A stretch of 64,000 bases of DNA from JANQJD01 sp965601685 (lineage in GTDB: Bacteria > Pseudomonadota > Alphaproteobacteria > Rhodospirillales > Rhodospirillaceae). A model generated the notes under the pieces. The model was given only the letters and a program-made list of their open reading frames with translations. It had not been told where the DNA came from and did no database searches. Shown here in pieces: positions 25,885-35,821 of this stretch. The translations under genes and the position numbers were made by a program. Positions within the stretch are counted from its first letter, which is position 1; each line of letters begins with the position of its first letter. The stretch covers positions 186,001 through 250,000 of the forward strand of contig CBFCWI010000002.1 of NCBI GenBank assembly GCA_965601685.1. The letters run 5' to 3'.

Positions 25885-27516
25885 ATGATCGATTCTGCGT
25901 TTGCCGAGATGTTTCCGCTTGGCGCAGACACAACGACTTACACCAGGTTGACAACGGACTACGTTGCGTCCGCTCGATTCGATGGCCATAGCATCGTGAC
26001 TATCGCTCCTGAGGGCTTGCGCCTTTTGGCACGCGAGGCGATGCGGAATGTCTCGCACTTGTTACGGCCCACACACCTAGCGCAGCTACGAGCTATCGTA
26101 GAAGACCCAGAGGCCTCTGCCAATGATCGATTCGTCGCTCTTGAGATGCTAAAGAATGCTAATGTCGCTGCAAGCGGTGTATTGCCTTTGTGCCAAGACA
26201 CTGGGACCGCTATCATCATTGGTAAAAAGGGAAGCAGAGTTTTCACAGACGGTGATGACGTTGTGCCACTGACGGCTGGTGTAGCTGACGCTTATACAAC
26301 TTTAAACTTGCGCTATTCTCAGATGGCACCTTTATCGGTATATGAGGAAATAAACACCGGTAATAATTTGCCAGCTCAGATTGAATTATATGCTACACAC
26401 GGTGATCACTACAAATTTCTGTTCATGGCCAAAGGCGGCGGTTCAGCCAATAAAACTTACCTTTACCAGCAGACAAAGGCGATTCTGAATCCAGAGAGCC
26501 TACTGCACTTCTTGAGTGAGCAAGTCAGCAGTCTTGGGACAGCAGCCTGCCCACCTTACCATTTGGCTATAGTCATTGGCGGTACATCTGCAGATATGTG
26601 TCTCAAAATAGTCAAACTTGCGTCGGCTCGCTACCTTGATAGTCTGCCCGCCGCTGGCTCGAAATACGGCCATGCCTTTCGTGACCGGGAGCTCGAGGCG
26701 CAGATTCTTGCCATTACCCGCCAGTCCGGGTTGGGAGCACAGTTCGGCGGTAAGTACTTTTGTCATGATGTACGGGTTATCCGCCTGCCGCGCCATGGCG
26801 CTTCGCTGCCAATCGGTATAGGTGTGTCATGCTCAGCAGATCGCCAGATTCTCGCGCGAATCGGAGCGGAAGGAATCGAGCTTGAACAGCTTGAAACCGA
26901 TCCAGCACGCTTCCTACCCGAAATAAGAGAGGAGAGGCTTTCTGATACAGTGGTGCAGCTTGATTTAACGCAGCCTATGAAGGAGATACGCTGCATTCTG
27001 TCCCAATATCCTATTAAAACACGCGTATCCCTGAGCGGCCCTATGATTGTTGCACGCGACATTGCCCATGCCAAGCTGAAGGAACGACTGGATCAAGGCC
27101 AGGGACTGCCGGATTATTTCAGGCAGATGGTCGTCTACTACGCTGGTCCGGCTAAGACGCCAGCAGGTGCGGCTTCCGGTTCGTTTGGTCCTACTACTGC
27201 CGGCCGCATGGATTCGTACGTTGATTTATTCCAGGCCCACGGCGGTTCAATGGTCATGATCGCAAAGGGTAATCGCTCGCCTGTGGTGACTGCAGCCTGC
27301 CGAAAACATGGCGGCTTCTATCTCGGCTCTATTGGTGGTGCCGCTGCCCAGTTAGCACAGCAGTCCATCCGAAAGGTCGAGGTGTTGGAATACCCAGAAC
27401 TCGGTATGGAGGCTATTTGGCGCATAGAAGTCGAAAACTTCCCTGCCTTTATCATCATTGATGACAAAGGCAACGATTTCTTCACTGCGCTCGGCGCCAC
27501 GAAGGCAGGAAACTAG
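25885..27516 (+). CDS. Class I (iron-sulfur) fumarate hydratase
   Basis: Interconverts fumarate and malate in the TCA cycle using an oxygen-sensitive 4Fe-4S cluster. It has 543 residues, the full length for fused class I enzymes (alpha part up to about 330, beta part after). Cluster cysteines are expected in LPLCQDTGTAIIIG (about residue 109), the GVSCSADRQ region (about 315) and further on; PAKTPAGAASGSFGPTTAGRMD and CRKHGGFYLGSIGGAAA belong to the beta domain. GAGGAGG sits 7 bases before the ATG. It follows sspB on the same strand, as seen in other alphaproteobacteria, and converges with proA. Confidence 0.94.
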   Translation: MIDSAFAEMFPLGADTTTYTRLTTDYVASARFDGHSIVTIAPEGLRLLAREAMRNVSHLLRPTHLAQLRAIVEDPEASANDRFVALEMLKNANVAASGVLPLCQDTGTAIIIGKKGSRVFTDGDDVVPLTAGVADAYTTLNLRYSQMAPLSVYEEINTGNNLPAQIELYATHGDHYKFLFMAKGGGSANKTYLYQQTKAILNPESLLHFLSEQVSSLGTAACPPYHLAIVIGGTSADMCLKIVKLASARYLDSLPAAGSKYGHAFRDRELEAQILAITRQSGLGAQFGGKYFCHDVRVIRLPRHGASLPIGIGVSCSADRQILARIGAEGIELEQLETDPARFLPEIREERLSDTVVQLDLTQPMKEIRCILSQYPIKTRVSLSGPMIVARDIAHAKLKERLDQGQGLPDYFRQMVVYYAGPAKTPAGAASGSFGPTTAGRMDSYVDLFQAHGGSMVMIAKGNRSPVVTAACRKHGGFYLGSIGGAAAQLAQQSIRKVEVLEYPELGMEAIWRIEVENFPAFIIIDDKGNDFFTALGATKAGN

Positions 27517-27544
27517 CGGCAGGAGGGAGGGCAACGCCCCATTA

Positions 27545-28858
27545 TCACGATCGGATCTGACCATCGCCACGGATCTTGTACTTGAAACTAGTCAGTTGTT
27601 CCACGCCTATCGGACCACGAGCATGCAGCTTGCCGGTGGATATGCCGATCTCGGCTCCCATGCCGAACTCGCCACCATCGGCGAACTGGGTCGAAGCATT
27701 GTGCAGAGTAATAGCAGAGTCCACTTTAGTCATGAACCACTCAGCAGCGGCTACATTCTCCGTGAGGATGGAGTCGGTATGGTGAGAACCGTACGTGTTA
27801 ATGTGATTGATGGCTTCCTCTAGGTCGGATACTACCTTCACCGATAGAATAGCCTCCAGATATTCGCTCCTCCAGTCAGCGGATGTTGCAACTATTGCGC
27901 GTGATTCCAGCGCTAGAGTTTCTGGGCACCCGCGGATTTCGCATCCTGCCGTGATTAAATCCCCCAGAATGGCTGGCAGCATCTCTGCCGCAACGGCTCT
28001 GTCCACTAGGAGAGTTTCTGTTGCCCCGCAAATGCCAGTGCGCCGCATCTTAGCGTTGAGAACAACACTCTGAGCCTTGGCTAAGTTCGCGTCTGTGTGG
28101 ACATAAGTATGGCAGATCCCCTCAAGACTTTGGAACAGAGGGACCTGGCTTTCCGCCATCAGGCGTTCAATCAGGGACTTACCTCCACGGGGCACGATGA
28201 CATCGATGACGCCGACCATGCTCAGCATCATACCCACCGCCGCCCTGTCAGTGGTGGGCACCATCTGTAGTGCATCGGCCGGCAATCCAGCGACTGCTAG
28301 CCCTTCTGCCAAACATTGCATGATAGCTTGCGAGGACTGAAAGCTCTCTGAACCACCCCGTAAAAGGGCGGCATTTCCTGATTTGAGACACAACCCCCCC
28401 GAATCTGCAGTGACATTGGGGCGTGATTCATAGATAATGCCAATCACACCCAGAGGCACTCGTACCCTGCTGATCCGTAGCCCATTAGGGCGTGTCCATG
28501 CATCCAAGACGGTCCCAATCGGATCCGGAAGAGCGGCAATATCCTCCAGCCCCTGTGCCATGGCTTCGATTCGCGCCTCATCCAGCCACAGTCTGTCTTG
28601 CATGGATCGTGAGAGTCCCCGTACTTTTTGCATATCACGAGCATTAGCAGCGGCTACGGCGGAAGCCCGAGTGCGAAGTGCAGCAGCGGCAACCGTCAGA
28701 GCCAGATTCTTAGCCTCTGTGGGCGTTTGTGCCAGCATCAGGGCAGCAACCCGGGCGCGCTGCCCCATGGCAGTCATCATGGTAGTCATAGCATGCGCAT
28801 GGGCACCAACATCCTCTCCCATTGTAGCGGGAGCAGTAGAAAAGGCACTGACCTGCAT
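27545..28858 (-). CDS. proA: Gamma-glutamyl phosphate reductase
   Basis: Second step of proline synthesis: reduces gamma-glutamyl phosphate to glutamate semialdehyde with NADPH. It has 437 residues from the ATG at 28858; a longer frame adds 20 unlikely residues. The catalytic cysteine is about residue 277 in RTGICGATETLLVD. Other landmarks are VPLGVIGIIYESRPNVTAD and GGEFGMGAEIGISTGKLHARGP near the end. ProB, usually adjacent, is not in the window. Confidence 0.95.
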   Translation of the reverse strand: MQVSAFSTAPATMGEDVGAHAHAMTTMMTAMGQRARVAALMLAQTPTEAKNLALTVAAAALRTRASAVAAANARDMQKVRGLSRSMQDRLWLDEARIEAMAQGLEDIAALPDPIGTVLDAWTRPNGLRISRVRVPLGVIGIIYESRPNVTADSGGLCLKSGNAALLRGGSESFQSSQAIMQCLAEGLAVAGLPADALQMVPTTDRAAVGMMLSMVGVIDVIVPRGGKSLIERLMAESQVPLFQSLEGICHTYVHTDANLAKAQSVVLNAKMRRTGICGATETLLVDRAVAAEMLPAILGDLITAGCEIRGCPETLALESRAIVATSADWRSEYLEAILSVKVVSDLEEAINHINTYGSHHTDSILTENVAAAEWFMTKVDSAITLHNASTQFADGGEFGMGAEIGISTGKLHARGPIGVEQLTSFKYKIRGDGQIRS

Positions 28859-29021
28859 GGGGTACCCCTGATGATGATCATAACGAAAGGAGCTGAGGGT
28901 AGCGCAGAAAATGGCCAAGCGCTACATGCATTTACTAGTGGGGCGTTTGATTCTGCCTTGTGGTCCCCTGAAGGTCTTACACAGAAGAAGTGTCTGCCTC
29001 ACGAGTTCATGAGCGAATCGT

Positions 29022-30680
29022 GTGATCGTTGAATCTCGACCCTATTTTTCTTTAATCCTCTTATGCCTCGCGCTGTATCTGCCTGGACTAGCCGCCGTGC
29101 CTGCCTTGGACAGGGACGAAGCTCGGTTCGCTCAGAGCACACGCCAGATGCTAGAAGCAGGTGATTTCATACGTATCCGCTTCCAGGATACCTCACGGCA
29201 TAGGAAGCCAGCTGGCATTCACTGGCTACAGGCAGCGGCAGTCATAACGCTTAGCGACCAAGCTACGCCAGCTATCTGGCCTTATCGGCTGCCCAGCGTT
29301 ACCGGTGCCCTAGCAGCCGTCCTCCTCACATTTTATTTTGGACAGGTATTATTCGACCGCCGCACAGCTCTGCTGAGCGCTACACTGCTCGCCGGCACCC
29401 TGATGTTAGTCATGGAAGCGCATCAGGCTAAGACTGATGCTGTGCTGCTCGCATGTGTAGTAGCCGCGCAAGGCGCTCTAGCCTGCCTTTACTGTCAGAC
29501 GAGTCCATCACCATCTCCCTATTCCTCGCCATTTCCGACACTAGGAACAGCCCTTACCTTCTGGCTAGCCCAGGGAGTGGGTGTTATGGTTAAAGGGCCC
29601 ATCGTAGCGGTGGTGAGCGGGCTCACCATTGCTGGCTTGTGGGTATGGGAACAAAGCCGTCCATACTGGCTCACGGGACTGCAACCAATAGTTGGCATGC
29701 CGTTCATTGCTGCTCTGGTCGTGCCCTGGTTTACTGCTATCAGTTGCGCTACCAGTGGTGCTTTCATCAGCGAGGCAGTGCAGATCGACCTACTACCCAA
29801 GATTCTGGGTGCGCAGGAATCTCACGGCGCACTCCCCGGTTATTTCCTGCTACTTGCCAGCCTGACCTTCTGGCCAGCGTCGCTATTTCTGTGGCCGGCT
29901 TTAGCATACGCCTGGCGCCGGCGGGCTGTTCCAGCGGTACGTTTCTGTCTAGCATGGATTGGACCTGGATGGCTGCTGTTCGAAACAGTGCCGACTAAGC
30001 TACCCCACTATGTCCTCCCCATCTACCCGGCTCTAGCCTTGTTAGTAGCCGATGCCCTACTCGCCAGGCAAGGCGAGTCCTACTCGCTTCTCGCTTCCCG
30101 CAGGGCGTATTTTTGGTACGGCACCTGGGCAATACTGACTACTGTCCTGGTCAGTGTATTTCTGGCTGCACCGATGGTGTTCAGCCGCGAGGCAAACTTA
30201 TGGGGAGCCTTGCTAGCGGGAGCTCTCGAGGCTACAGCATGGCTCGCAGTGTGGCTAGCGTGGCGGCGGCAATTCTTACGAGCTATGGCGACTGCAGTAA
30301 TCTGTGGGGGAATCGCTTTTACCCTCATGTTTGCCGTTTTCATACCGTCTCTGGATTCTCTATGGCTCTCACGGCAGGTACACGCTCTCTTAAGTCAAGA
30401 GCATGCTCAGGCGGTGATCGCGGCGGGCTATCACGAGCCCAGTCTGGTCTTTATGCTAGGCACAGATACAATTCTATCTGATGGCCGCGGCGCGGCAATC
30501 TCCCTCATTGCTATGACGTCAGCCGTGGCAGTCATCAGTCGTGAGGAGGACGAGGCTTTCCAGCAGGCACTGGCGAGGTACGGATTGAGGTCAGAGCAGC
30601 TGTTTACGGTGCACGGCTTGAACTATTCTCGTGGCTGCCGTGAGAGGCTGCGTATCTACCGGGCAGTACCAGTGCAGTAG
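29022..30680 (+). CDS. ArnT/GT83-like membrane glycosyltransferase
   Basis: A 552-residue polytopic membrane protein of the GT-C family that moves sugars from polyprenyl-phosphate donors to lipid A or other envelope acceptors. The first periplasmic loop carries the family's acidic motif LDRDEARFAQSTRQML (about residues 29-44) and HRKPAGIHWLQ follows near 61. About twelve membrane segments extend to residue 450, followed by a small periplasmic domain. The start is a GTG at 29022. Whether the sugar is aminoarabinose is not shown. Its stop codon lies within a 13-bp tandem duplication. It is divergent from proA and convergent with mrcA. Confidence 0.85.
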   Translation: MIVESRPYFSLILLCLALYLPGLAAVPALDRDEARFAQSTRQMLEAGDFIRIRFQDTSRHRKPAGIHWLQAAAVITLSDQATPAIWPYRLPSVTGALAAVLLTFYFGQVLFDRRTALLSATLLAGTLMLVMEAHQAKTDAVLLACVVAAQGALACLYCQTSPSPSPYSSPFPTLGTALTFWLAQGVGVMVKGPIVAVVSGLTIAGLWVWEQSRPYWLTGLQPIVGMPFIAALVVPWFTAISCATSGAFISEAVQIDLLPKILGAQESHGALPGYFLLLASLTFWPASLFLWPALAYAWRRRAVPAVRFCLAWIGPGWLLFETVPTKLPHYVLPIYPALALLVADALLARQGESYSLLASRRAYFWYGTWAILTTVLVSVFLAAPMVFSREANLWGALLAGALEATAWLAVWLAWRRQFLRAMATAVICGGIAFTLMFAVFIPSLDSLWLSRQVHALLSQEHAQAVIAAGYHEPSLVFMLGTDTILSDGRGAAISLIAMTSAVAVISREEDEAFQQALARYGLRSEQLFTVHGLNYSRGCRERLRIYRAVPVQ

Positions 30681-30694
30681 ACCAGTGCAGTAGA
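30669..30694. repeat. Perfect 13-bp tandem duplication at a stop codon
   Basis: CCAGTGCAGTAGA occurs twice (30669-30681 and 30682-30694). The first copy contains the TAG stop of the glycosyltransferase, so the last codons and stop have been duplicated, leaving the protein unchanged. Confidence 0.85.
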
Positions 30695-30840
30695 GTAGAG
30701 CGGGAGGAGCAATTGCCAGACGGGGTAAGACGCTGCTAACGCCATTTATGCAGGCTGTTCTTTCCTAGCAACAACGCGCTCTCGCAAGGCTTCCTGAAGA
30801 GATCTCTATCGACAGGCTCCTTTATCTATAGAAGTGAAGA

Positions 30841-33327
30841 CTAATGGAGATTCCCAGTTTCTGGCAGAAACAGCAGCGAATCAGTATCTGGAGCAGGAGG
30901 AAGCGCTATATTGCCAGAGTCGCCGAGAGGCTCGAGCAGTCGTATTTCTTCCATGCTCAAGACTGTTGTGTGGCCACGGCTTTCTGGCACTGTACCAGGC
31001 TTAAAGGCTTCCACGATTACGTCCTGATTGTCTACAGGAGCCGGTATACCTGTGGCGTGGGAGACTCGCACCAAGCGAATACCAGCTGGCATACGAAAGT
31101 CTGTTGCCAGCCGGCCAGCTAAAGCGGCCTGCATGAAATCACGGAAAATGGGTGCGGCCACGCTACTACCGGTTTCCCTGAGTCCTAGACTACGTGGCTC
31201 GTCGAATCCAACAAATACCCCGACTACAAGATCAGGAGAGAAGCCGACGAACCAGGCGTCCATGTTATCATTGGAGGTACCCGTTTTACCAGCCAGGGGC
31301 CTACCGACTGCAGCAACGTTGCGTCCAGTCCCATATTGCACGGCGCCTTGTAGCAACGATACCATCTGATAGGCACTCAGTGGATCAGTGACCTGGGTGC
31401 GAGTATCAGGTACTACTGGCATTGGTTGTATATTCCAATACCTTGCTCTGCAGTTCGTGCATAAGCGGTGGTCGTGACGATAAATTGTATGTCCACTACG
31501 GTTCTGTATCCGATCAATAAAAGTAGGCTGAATTTGCTTGCCACCGTTCACCAGCATTGCATAAGCTCCTGTCAACCTGAGCACTGTTGTTTCAGCAGCG
31601 CCAAGCGACATCGCTAGTCCCTGCGGCAGACGATCGGCGATGCCGAATCGCCTAGCATAGTCAGCGATGATTGGCATACCGATTGCCTGTGCTAGACGCG
31701 CAGTCACTAGATTACGGGATTGCTCAATTCCTAACCGTAGTGTCATTGGCCCTAAATAGCCGCCATCGTAGTTTTGCGGTTTCCACTTTGGTAAAGTTAA
31801 TCCTTGTGCAACGACAAATGGTGCATCTAATACGATTTGCGATGGTGTATAACCATTATCAAGCGCTGCTAGATAGACAAACGGTTTAAAGGCAGAGCCT
31901 GGCTGACGCAATGCTTGAGTAGCCCGGTTAAATTCGCTGCGCGAATACGAAAATCCACCTACCATCGCTAGGATCCGACCAGTATGGGGATCGAGCGCTA
32001 CAAGAGCACCCTCTACCTGCGGCACTTGACAGAGGCTGTAGATTGTCTTTACAGGATTGTCATACCCTATAGTAGACCAAAGAGCCTCAACGGCTACTAT
32101 ATCTCCGATTCCTAATACATCTCCGACAGTTTGAATAGGTGGCCCAAGCGTTTGCTCTGCCTGCCAAGGACGTGCCCATGTGAGTTCAGATAAAGGTACC
32201 ACACCTGTACGGCCGTCAAGCAAGCCGATTGCTGCTCTAGTGGTGTCTAGGGCTAAAACTACCGCAAGAGCCCATTCAGCTGGTAACCCGATTGGCCGAC
32301 GTACCTTGTACAATCTCCGTATCCACCCTGTTTCAACTTGGATACGGCTAAGACTCCCTCGCCAGCCATGACGACGATCGTATTTGATCAAGCCACTCCG
32401 CAAGGTTTGCTCCGCAAGCATTTGCCACTCTGGGTCTAAAGTCGTCCTAACATGTAACCCACCCTTATACAGGGTGTACTCACCGTAACGTTCCCTCAGT
32501 AAACGACGCACCTCCTCTGCCAAATGATCATTGCTCCTGCCAACTTCAGTAGCCGCGCGATTGGGCACAATCAGCGGCTCACTTTGGGCTCGCACAGATT
32601 CTTCAGCGGTAATATGACCATCCTCAGCCATGCGGTCGAGGACCCAGTCACGGCGTTCACGGGCTGCGATGGGATGGCGCAATGGGTGATAGTTGTTGGG
32701 TGCCTTGGGCAGGGCCGCTAGAAATGCGGCTTCCGCAACACTGAGCTCCTCAAGAGACTTGTGAAAATAGTGTATAGCTGCTGCAGCTACACCGTAAGAG
32801 CTAAATCCCAGATAAATTTCGTTGAGATAAAGCTCAAGAATGTGGTCCTTCAAGAACATATTTTCGATGCGGGAAGCCAGAATAGCTTCCTTTATTTTGC
32901 GTTCTAAGGAGAGTTCGCTTGTCAGGAGAAAATTTTTCGCCACCTGCTGCGTGATCGTGGATGCCCCCATGGGCTTGTGATGGGTACCGTAATGTCGGAG
33001 GTTGATTACAATCGCTCGAATGATTCCCATGAAATCCAGACCACTGTGCTGATAAAATGACTTGTCTTCCGCTGACAGAAAAGCTTGAGTAACCTGTAAT
33101 GGCAGAGCTGCTAAGGGCATGAAGACCCGTTTTTCCATTGCATACTCAGACAGCAAGCGGCCGTCGCCGGCATAGACACGGGTGGTAACAGGGGGTTCGT
33201 AGTCTGCGAGCTGGCGGGAGTCAGGTAGATCGCTGCCATATTCATGCAGTACATATGCCAGTCCTCCCCAGATAGCACACGCTCCCAGCAAAAGAAGACT
33301 GAAAAGGATGCGCCAGAACTTCGCCAT
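30841..33327 (-). CDS. mrcA: Penicillin-binding protein 1A
   Basis: Bifunctional peptidoglycan synthase with 828 residues from the ATG at 33327 (MAKFWRILFSLLLLGACAIW, a membrane anchor). The GT51 glycosyltransferase domain has EDKSFYQHSGLDF (about 86) and ASTITQQVAKNFLLTSELSL-type sequence (about 122). The transpeptidase domain has the nucleophile Ser478 in PGSAFKPF, SRN in EQSRNLVTARLAQ, and Lys681 in KTGTSNDNMDAWFVGF. All catalytic motifs are intact. It lies 94 bases downstream of amiC on the same strand, the normal alphaproteobacterial pairing. Confidence 0.95.
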   Translation of the reverse strand: MAKFWRILFSLLLLGACAIWGGLAYVLHEYGSDLPDSRQLADYEPPVTTRVYAGDGRLLSEYAMEKRVFMPLAALPLQVTQAFLSAEDKSFYQHSGLDFMGIIRAIVINLRHYGTHHKPMGASTITQQVAKNFLLTSELSLERKIKEAILASRIENMFLKDHILELYLNEIYLGFSSYGVAAAAIHYFHKSLEELSVAEAAFLAALPKAPNNYHPLRHPIAARERRDWVLDRMAEDGHITAEESVRAQSEPLIVPNRAATEVGRSNDHLAEEVRRLLRERYGEYTLYKGGLHVRTTLDPEWQMLAEQTLRSGLIKYDRRHGWRGSLSRIQVETGWIRRLYKVRRPIGLPAEWALAVVLALDTTRAAIGLLDGRTGVVPLSELTWARPWQAEQTLGPPIQTVGDVLGIGDIVAVEALWSTIGYDNPVKTIYSLCQVPQVEGALVALDPHTGRILAMVGGFSYSRSEFNRATQALRQPGSAFKPFVYLAALDNGYTPSQIVLDAPFVVAQGLTLPKWKPQNYDGGYLGPMTLRLGIEQSRNLVTARLAQAIGMPIIADYARRFGIADRLPQGLAMSLGAAETTVLRLTGAYAMLVNGGKQIQPTFIDRIQNRSGHTIYRHDHRLCTNCRARYWNIQPMPVVPDTRTQVTDPLSAYQMVSLLQGAVQYGTGRNVAAVGRPLAGKTGTSNDNMDAWFVGFSPDLVVGVFVGFDEPRSLGLRETGSSVAAPIFRDFMQAALAGRLATDFRMPAGIRLVRVSHATGIPAPVDNQDVIVEAFKPGTVPESRGHTTVLSMEEIRLLEPLGDSGNIALPPAPDTDSLLFLPETGNLH

Positions 33328-33421
33328 GACTCTATCGGGCTCTATGCCGAGGCTCACGACAGGTAGCAAGTGACAGGGCGTCAGGCGAACCGCCGCTCGA
33401 AGGGGTGAGACTGCTCACGGC

Positions 33422-34735
33422 TTAGAGCAGGCTGATCTTCCGCCTCTTGAAATAGTCATCTACGGCTCGTACCATGGCAGAGCTGAGTTTAGCCCGATAT
33501 GCTGGTTGATGTAACAACTGCTCTTCCTTAGGATTAGAGAGATAGCCCATCTCCAACAGTATTGCTGGTACATCTGGGGCTTTGAGCACGGCAAATCCTG
33601 CAAAACGATGAGTTTTCGGCAACAGCCGAATCTCTCTCCGGAGCTCGCGTGTAAAAGCACTCGCTAGCTGCGCGGAATGGTTCATTGTTTCCCTTTGCAC
33701 TAGATCAATGAGGATATTAGCTACATCACGGGACTCGCGCGACAGATCTATGCCGCCAATCAGATCGGCCCTGTTTTCCCGCTCAGCAAGGGCAGCAGCT
33801 TCCTGGTCAGAAGCTTCCTCAGATAACGTGTAGACGGAGAGACCACAGATTTCTGGAGTGGCAATAGCATCAGCATGAATGGAAATGAAGAGATCGGCAT
33901 TATGAGCGCGGGCACTAGCTACCCGCTCGCGCAGGGCAATGAAAGTGTCGTCTTCACGGGTGAGCATAACGCGGTACCGATTCGTACCTAAGAGCTTCTC
34001 GCGTAATTCAAGAGCCATAGCCAGAGTAATGTGCTTTTCAAAAATACCGCTAAACCCAGTAGCGCCTGGATCAGCACCGCCGTGTCCCGGATCTAACACG
34101 ATCATCGGTCGGCGTTCTTTCTGCAGAGAGACAGGCGGTAATGGCGGCATAGGGACGGCGACTCTCTGTGATGACATCAGCGGAGACACACTAGTCATTG
34201 CTGGCGGCTGACTGGACGACAGTTGCGCAGAAGAGACCGATACCTGCAGCGCCTGTTGGGACAAAGAATCGTCGTTATTGAGCAGATGGGCCACGGTGGG
34301 CATGCGACTCTCTCGGTGCAAGTGCTGATCGTGAGCGACTGCCTCTAGCGTTGCTTCTGTCACGTCAATCACTAACCGCCAGCCATGATTCTTGTCTGGA
34401 GAGAGCATAAAGGCCTTAGTGATAACAGCTGGTCGGACCAACTCAAGCACGATCTGGGCTGCAACATCGTTATAGCGGTACCTACGGACCACACCAGTGC
34501 CTCCTCCTGAAACAGGAGGCATCCTCCATGCTACTGCTCCTATCTCAACAATCACACGGTCAGGTTGACTCGTAGGAGAGACGGAGAACGAAAGATTCTC
34601 TGAGAGATCAACAACAAAACGAGTATGATCCCGATGGTTCCCCATGCGTACAGCCGTTACCTCCGCGGCAAAGGCCTGCTCGCCTAGGGCATGCGCTAAG
34701 GACATCATGATCCACAGGGCGACCGTTACAAACAT
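33422..34735 (-). CDS. amiC: N-acetylmuramoyl-L-alanine amidase, AmiC type
   Basis: A periplasmic zinc amidase of 437 residues that cleaves peptide side chains from peptidoglycan during cell separation. The N-terminal signal peptide ends near residue 25; an AMIN domain follows (about 27-130) and the amidase_3 domain starts at IVLDPGHGGADPGATG (about 207) with the zinc ligands, then ISIHADA and LLEMGYLSNPKEE with the catalytic glutamate. The ATG at 34735 follows GAGG by 5 bases. FtsEX (14-15.7 kb) is the probable controller of such amidases. Confidence 0.93.
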   Translation of the reverse strand: MFVTVALWIMMSLAHALGEQAFAAEVTAVRMGNHRDHTRFVVDLSENLSFSVSPTSQPDRVIVEIGAVAWRMPPVSGGGTGVVRRYRYNDVAAQIVLELVRPAVITKAFMLSPDKNHGWRLVIDVTEATLEAVAHDQHLHRESRMPTVAHLLNNDDSLSQQALQVSVSSAQLSSSQPPAMTSVSPLMSSQRVAVPMPPLPPVSLQKERRPMIVLDPGHGGADPGATGFSGIFEKHITLAMALELREKLLGTNRYRVMLTREDDTFIALRERVASARAHNADLFISIHADAIATPEICGLSVYTLSEEASDQEAAALAERENRADLIGGIDLSRESRDVANILIDLVQRETMNHSAQLASAFTRELRREIRLLPKTHRFAGFAVLKAPDVPAILLEMGYLSNPKEEQLLHQPAYRAKLSSAMVRAVDDYFKRRKISLL

Positions 34736-34953
34736 CCTTTCCTCAGCTTGGCTTGTCACCTCTGAAAAGAGCGCTCATCCCACTCGTAAAAGTATCATAT
34801 AGTACGAATACCAGAGTGTTGAGCGACTGCTGCTATATTACTCTCTGCAGTATATATTCAATCTGGTTGTACAAATATTAAATATTTCTCTAAGATTGTA
34901 AAACCCTCTAAAATGTGGGCACCGCTATGTGCACGTTCTCACAAACCATCAAG

Positions 34954-35739
34954 CTAGCCTGCCTGATCTAAAGCTGTCATTAACTCTGCCACAACCCCTA
35001 TAAGACGTTTCAGATCCTGCGGCCTCGACAAGCGATGACTTCCATCTTTGACTAGAGTCATCACAACATCGGGACTGATAACCCTTTCTTGAATCCGCAG
35101 CACGGTCTGCCAGGGAACATCTAGGTCCTTGAGACCATGGATGAGGCGAATGGGACAGGCGACTGCAATGCGACCCTGCAGCAACAGATGCCTGCGGCCA
35201 TCCTCAATCAGCACTCGGCTGATGCAATACTGCTTGCCGTCGTTGTGGTTATGCAGGAATAGGACACGATTATGCATAACCTCTCCGCGTTGGGCAGGGG
35301 AAAGCCTGCGCCAGATATCTTCTGTCAAGTCAGCTGCAGCGGCGATTCCAACGAGGCCTGCAACCCGTACTGGCCACTGTAGGGCAGCGAGAAGTGCTAC
35401 CCAGCCGCCTATACTAGAACCGACGAGCACTTGCGGACCGTCCGTCAGGGACTCCAGAACCGCAACAGTGTCATCAACCCATCGCCCAACAGTGCCATCG
35501 CAAAAATCTCCCGATGATTGGCCATGACCGAAGCAGTCGAAGCGGATAAACGCCCGTTCCTTCGCCTGGCACCAGCGTTCCAGATACACCGCTTTCTCGC
35601 CTGTCATATCGGACATTAAGCCGTGAATGTAGACGAGTCCAGGAGAACGTCCGCTACTTTTATGGTAAGCAATGGTCGCACCGTCTTGGCGCGATAGAAT
35701 CCGCGGTGCTAGCAAGGCACTGTCACTCTCATGTACCAA
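34954..35739 (-). CDS. Alpha/beta hydrolase, ABHD10-like
   Basis: A 261-residue alpha/beta hydrolase. The nucleophile is Ser109 in VLVGSSIGGWVAL, the acid is in HGLKDLDVPW and the histidine in DGSHRLSRPQD near the C-terminus. It resembles the ABHD10/palmitoyl-thioesterase-like group found in alphaproteobacteria; no substrate can be assigned. The start appears to be a TTG at 35739 with GAGGGG 8 bases upstream; no ATG exists before residue 43, which is inside the fold. It is divergent from the GT4 gene. Confidence 0.82.
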   Translation of the reverse strand: MVHESDSALLAPRILSRQDGATIAYHKSSGRSPGLVYIHGLMSDMTGEKAVYLERWCQAKERAFIRFDCFGHGQSSGDFCDGTVGRWVDDTVAVLESLTDGPQVLVGSSIGGWVALLAALQWPVRVAGLVGIAAAADLTEDIWRRLSPAQRGEVMHNRVLFLHNHNDGKQYCISRVLIEDGRRHLLLQGRIAVACPIRLIHGLKDLDVPWQTVLRIQERVISPDVVMTLVKDGSHRLSRPQDLKRLIGVVAELMTALDQAG

Positions 35740-35821
35740 GAGGCATACCCCTCTAGACTCAGCATAGCCAGCTCTCTCAACCGGCTATCCAAAGACGCAA
35801 CGTACATCAGGATAGCACTGA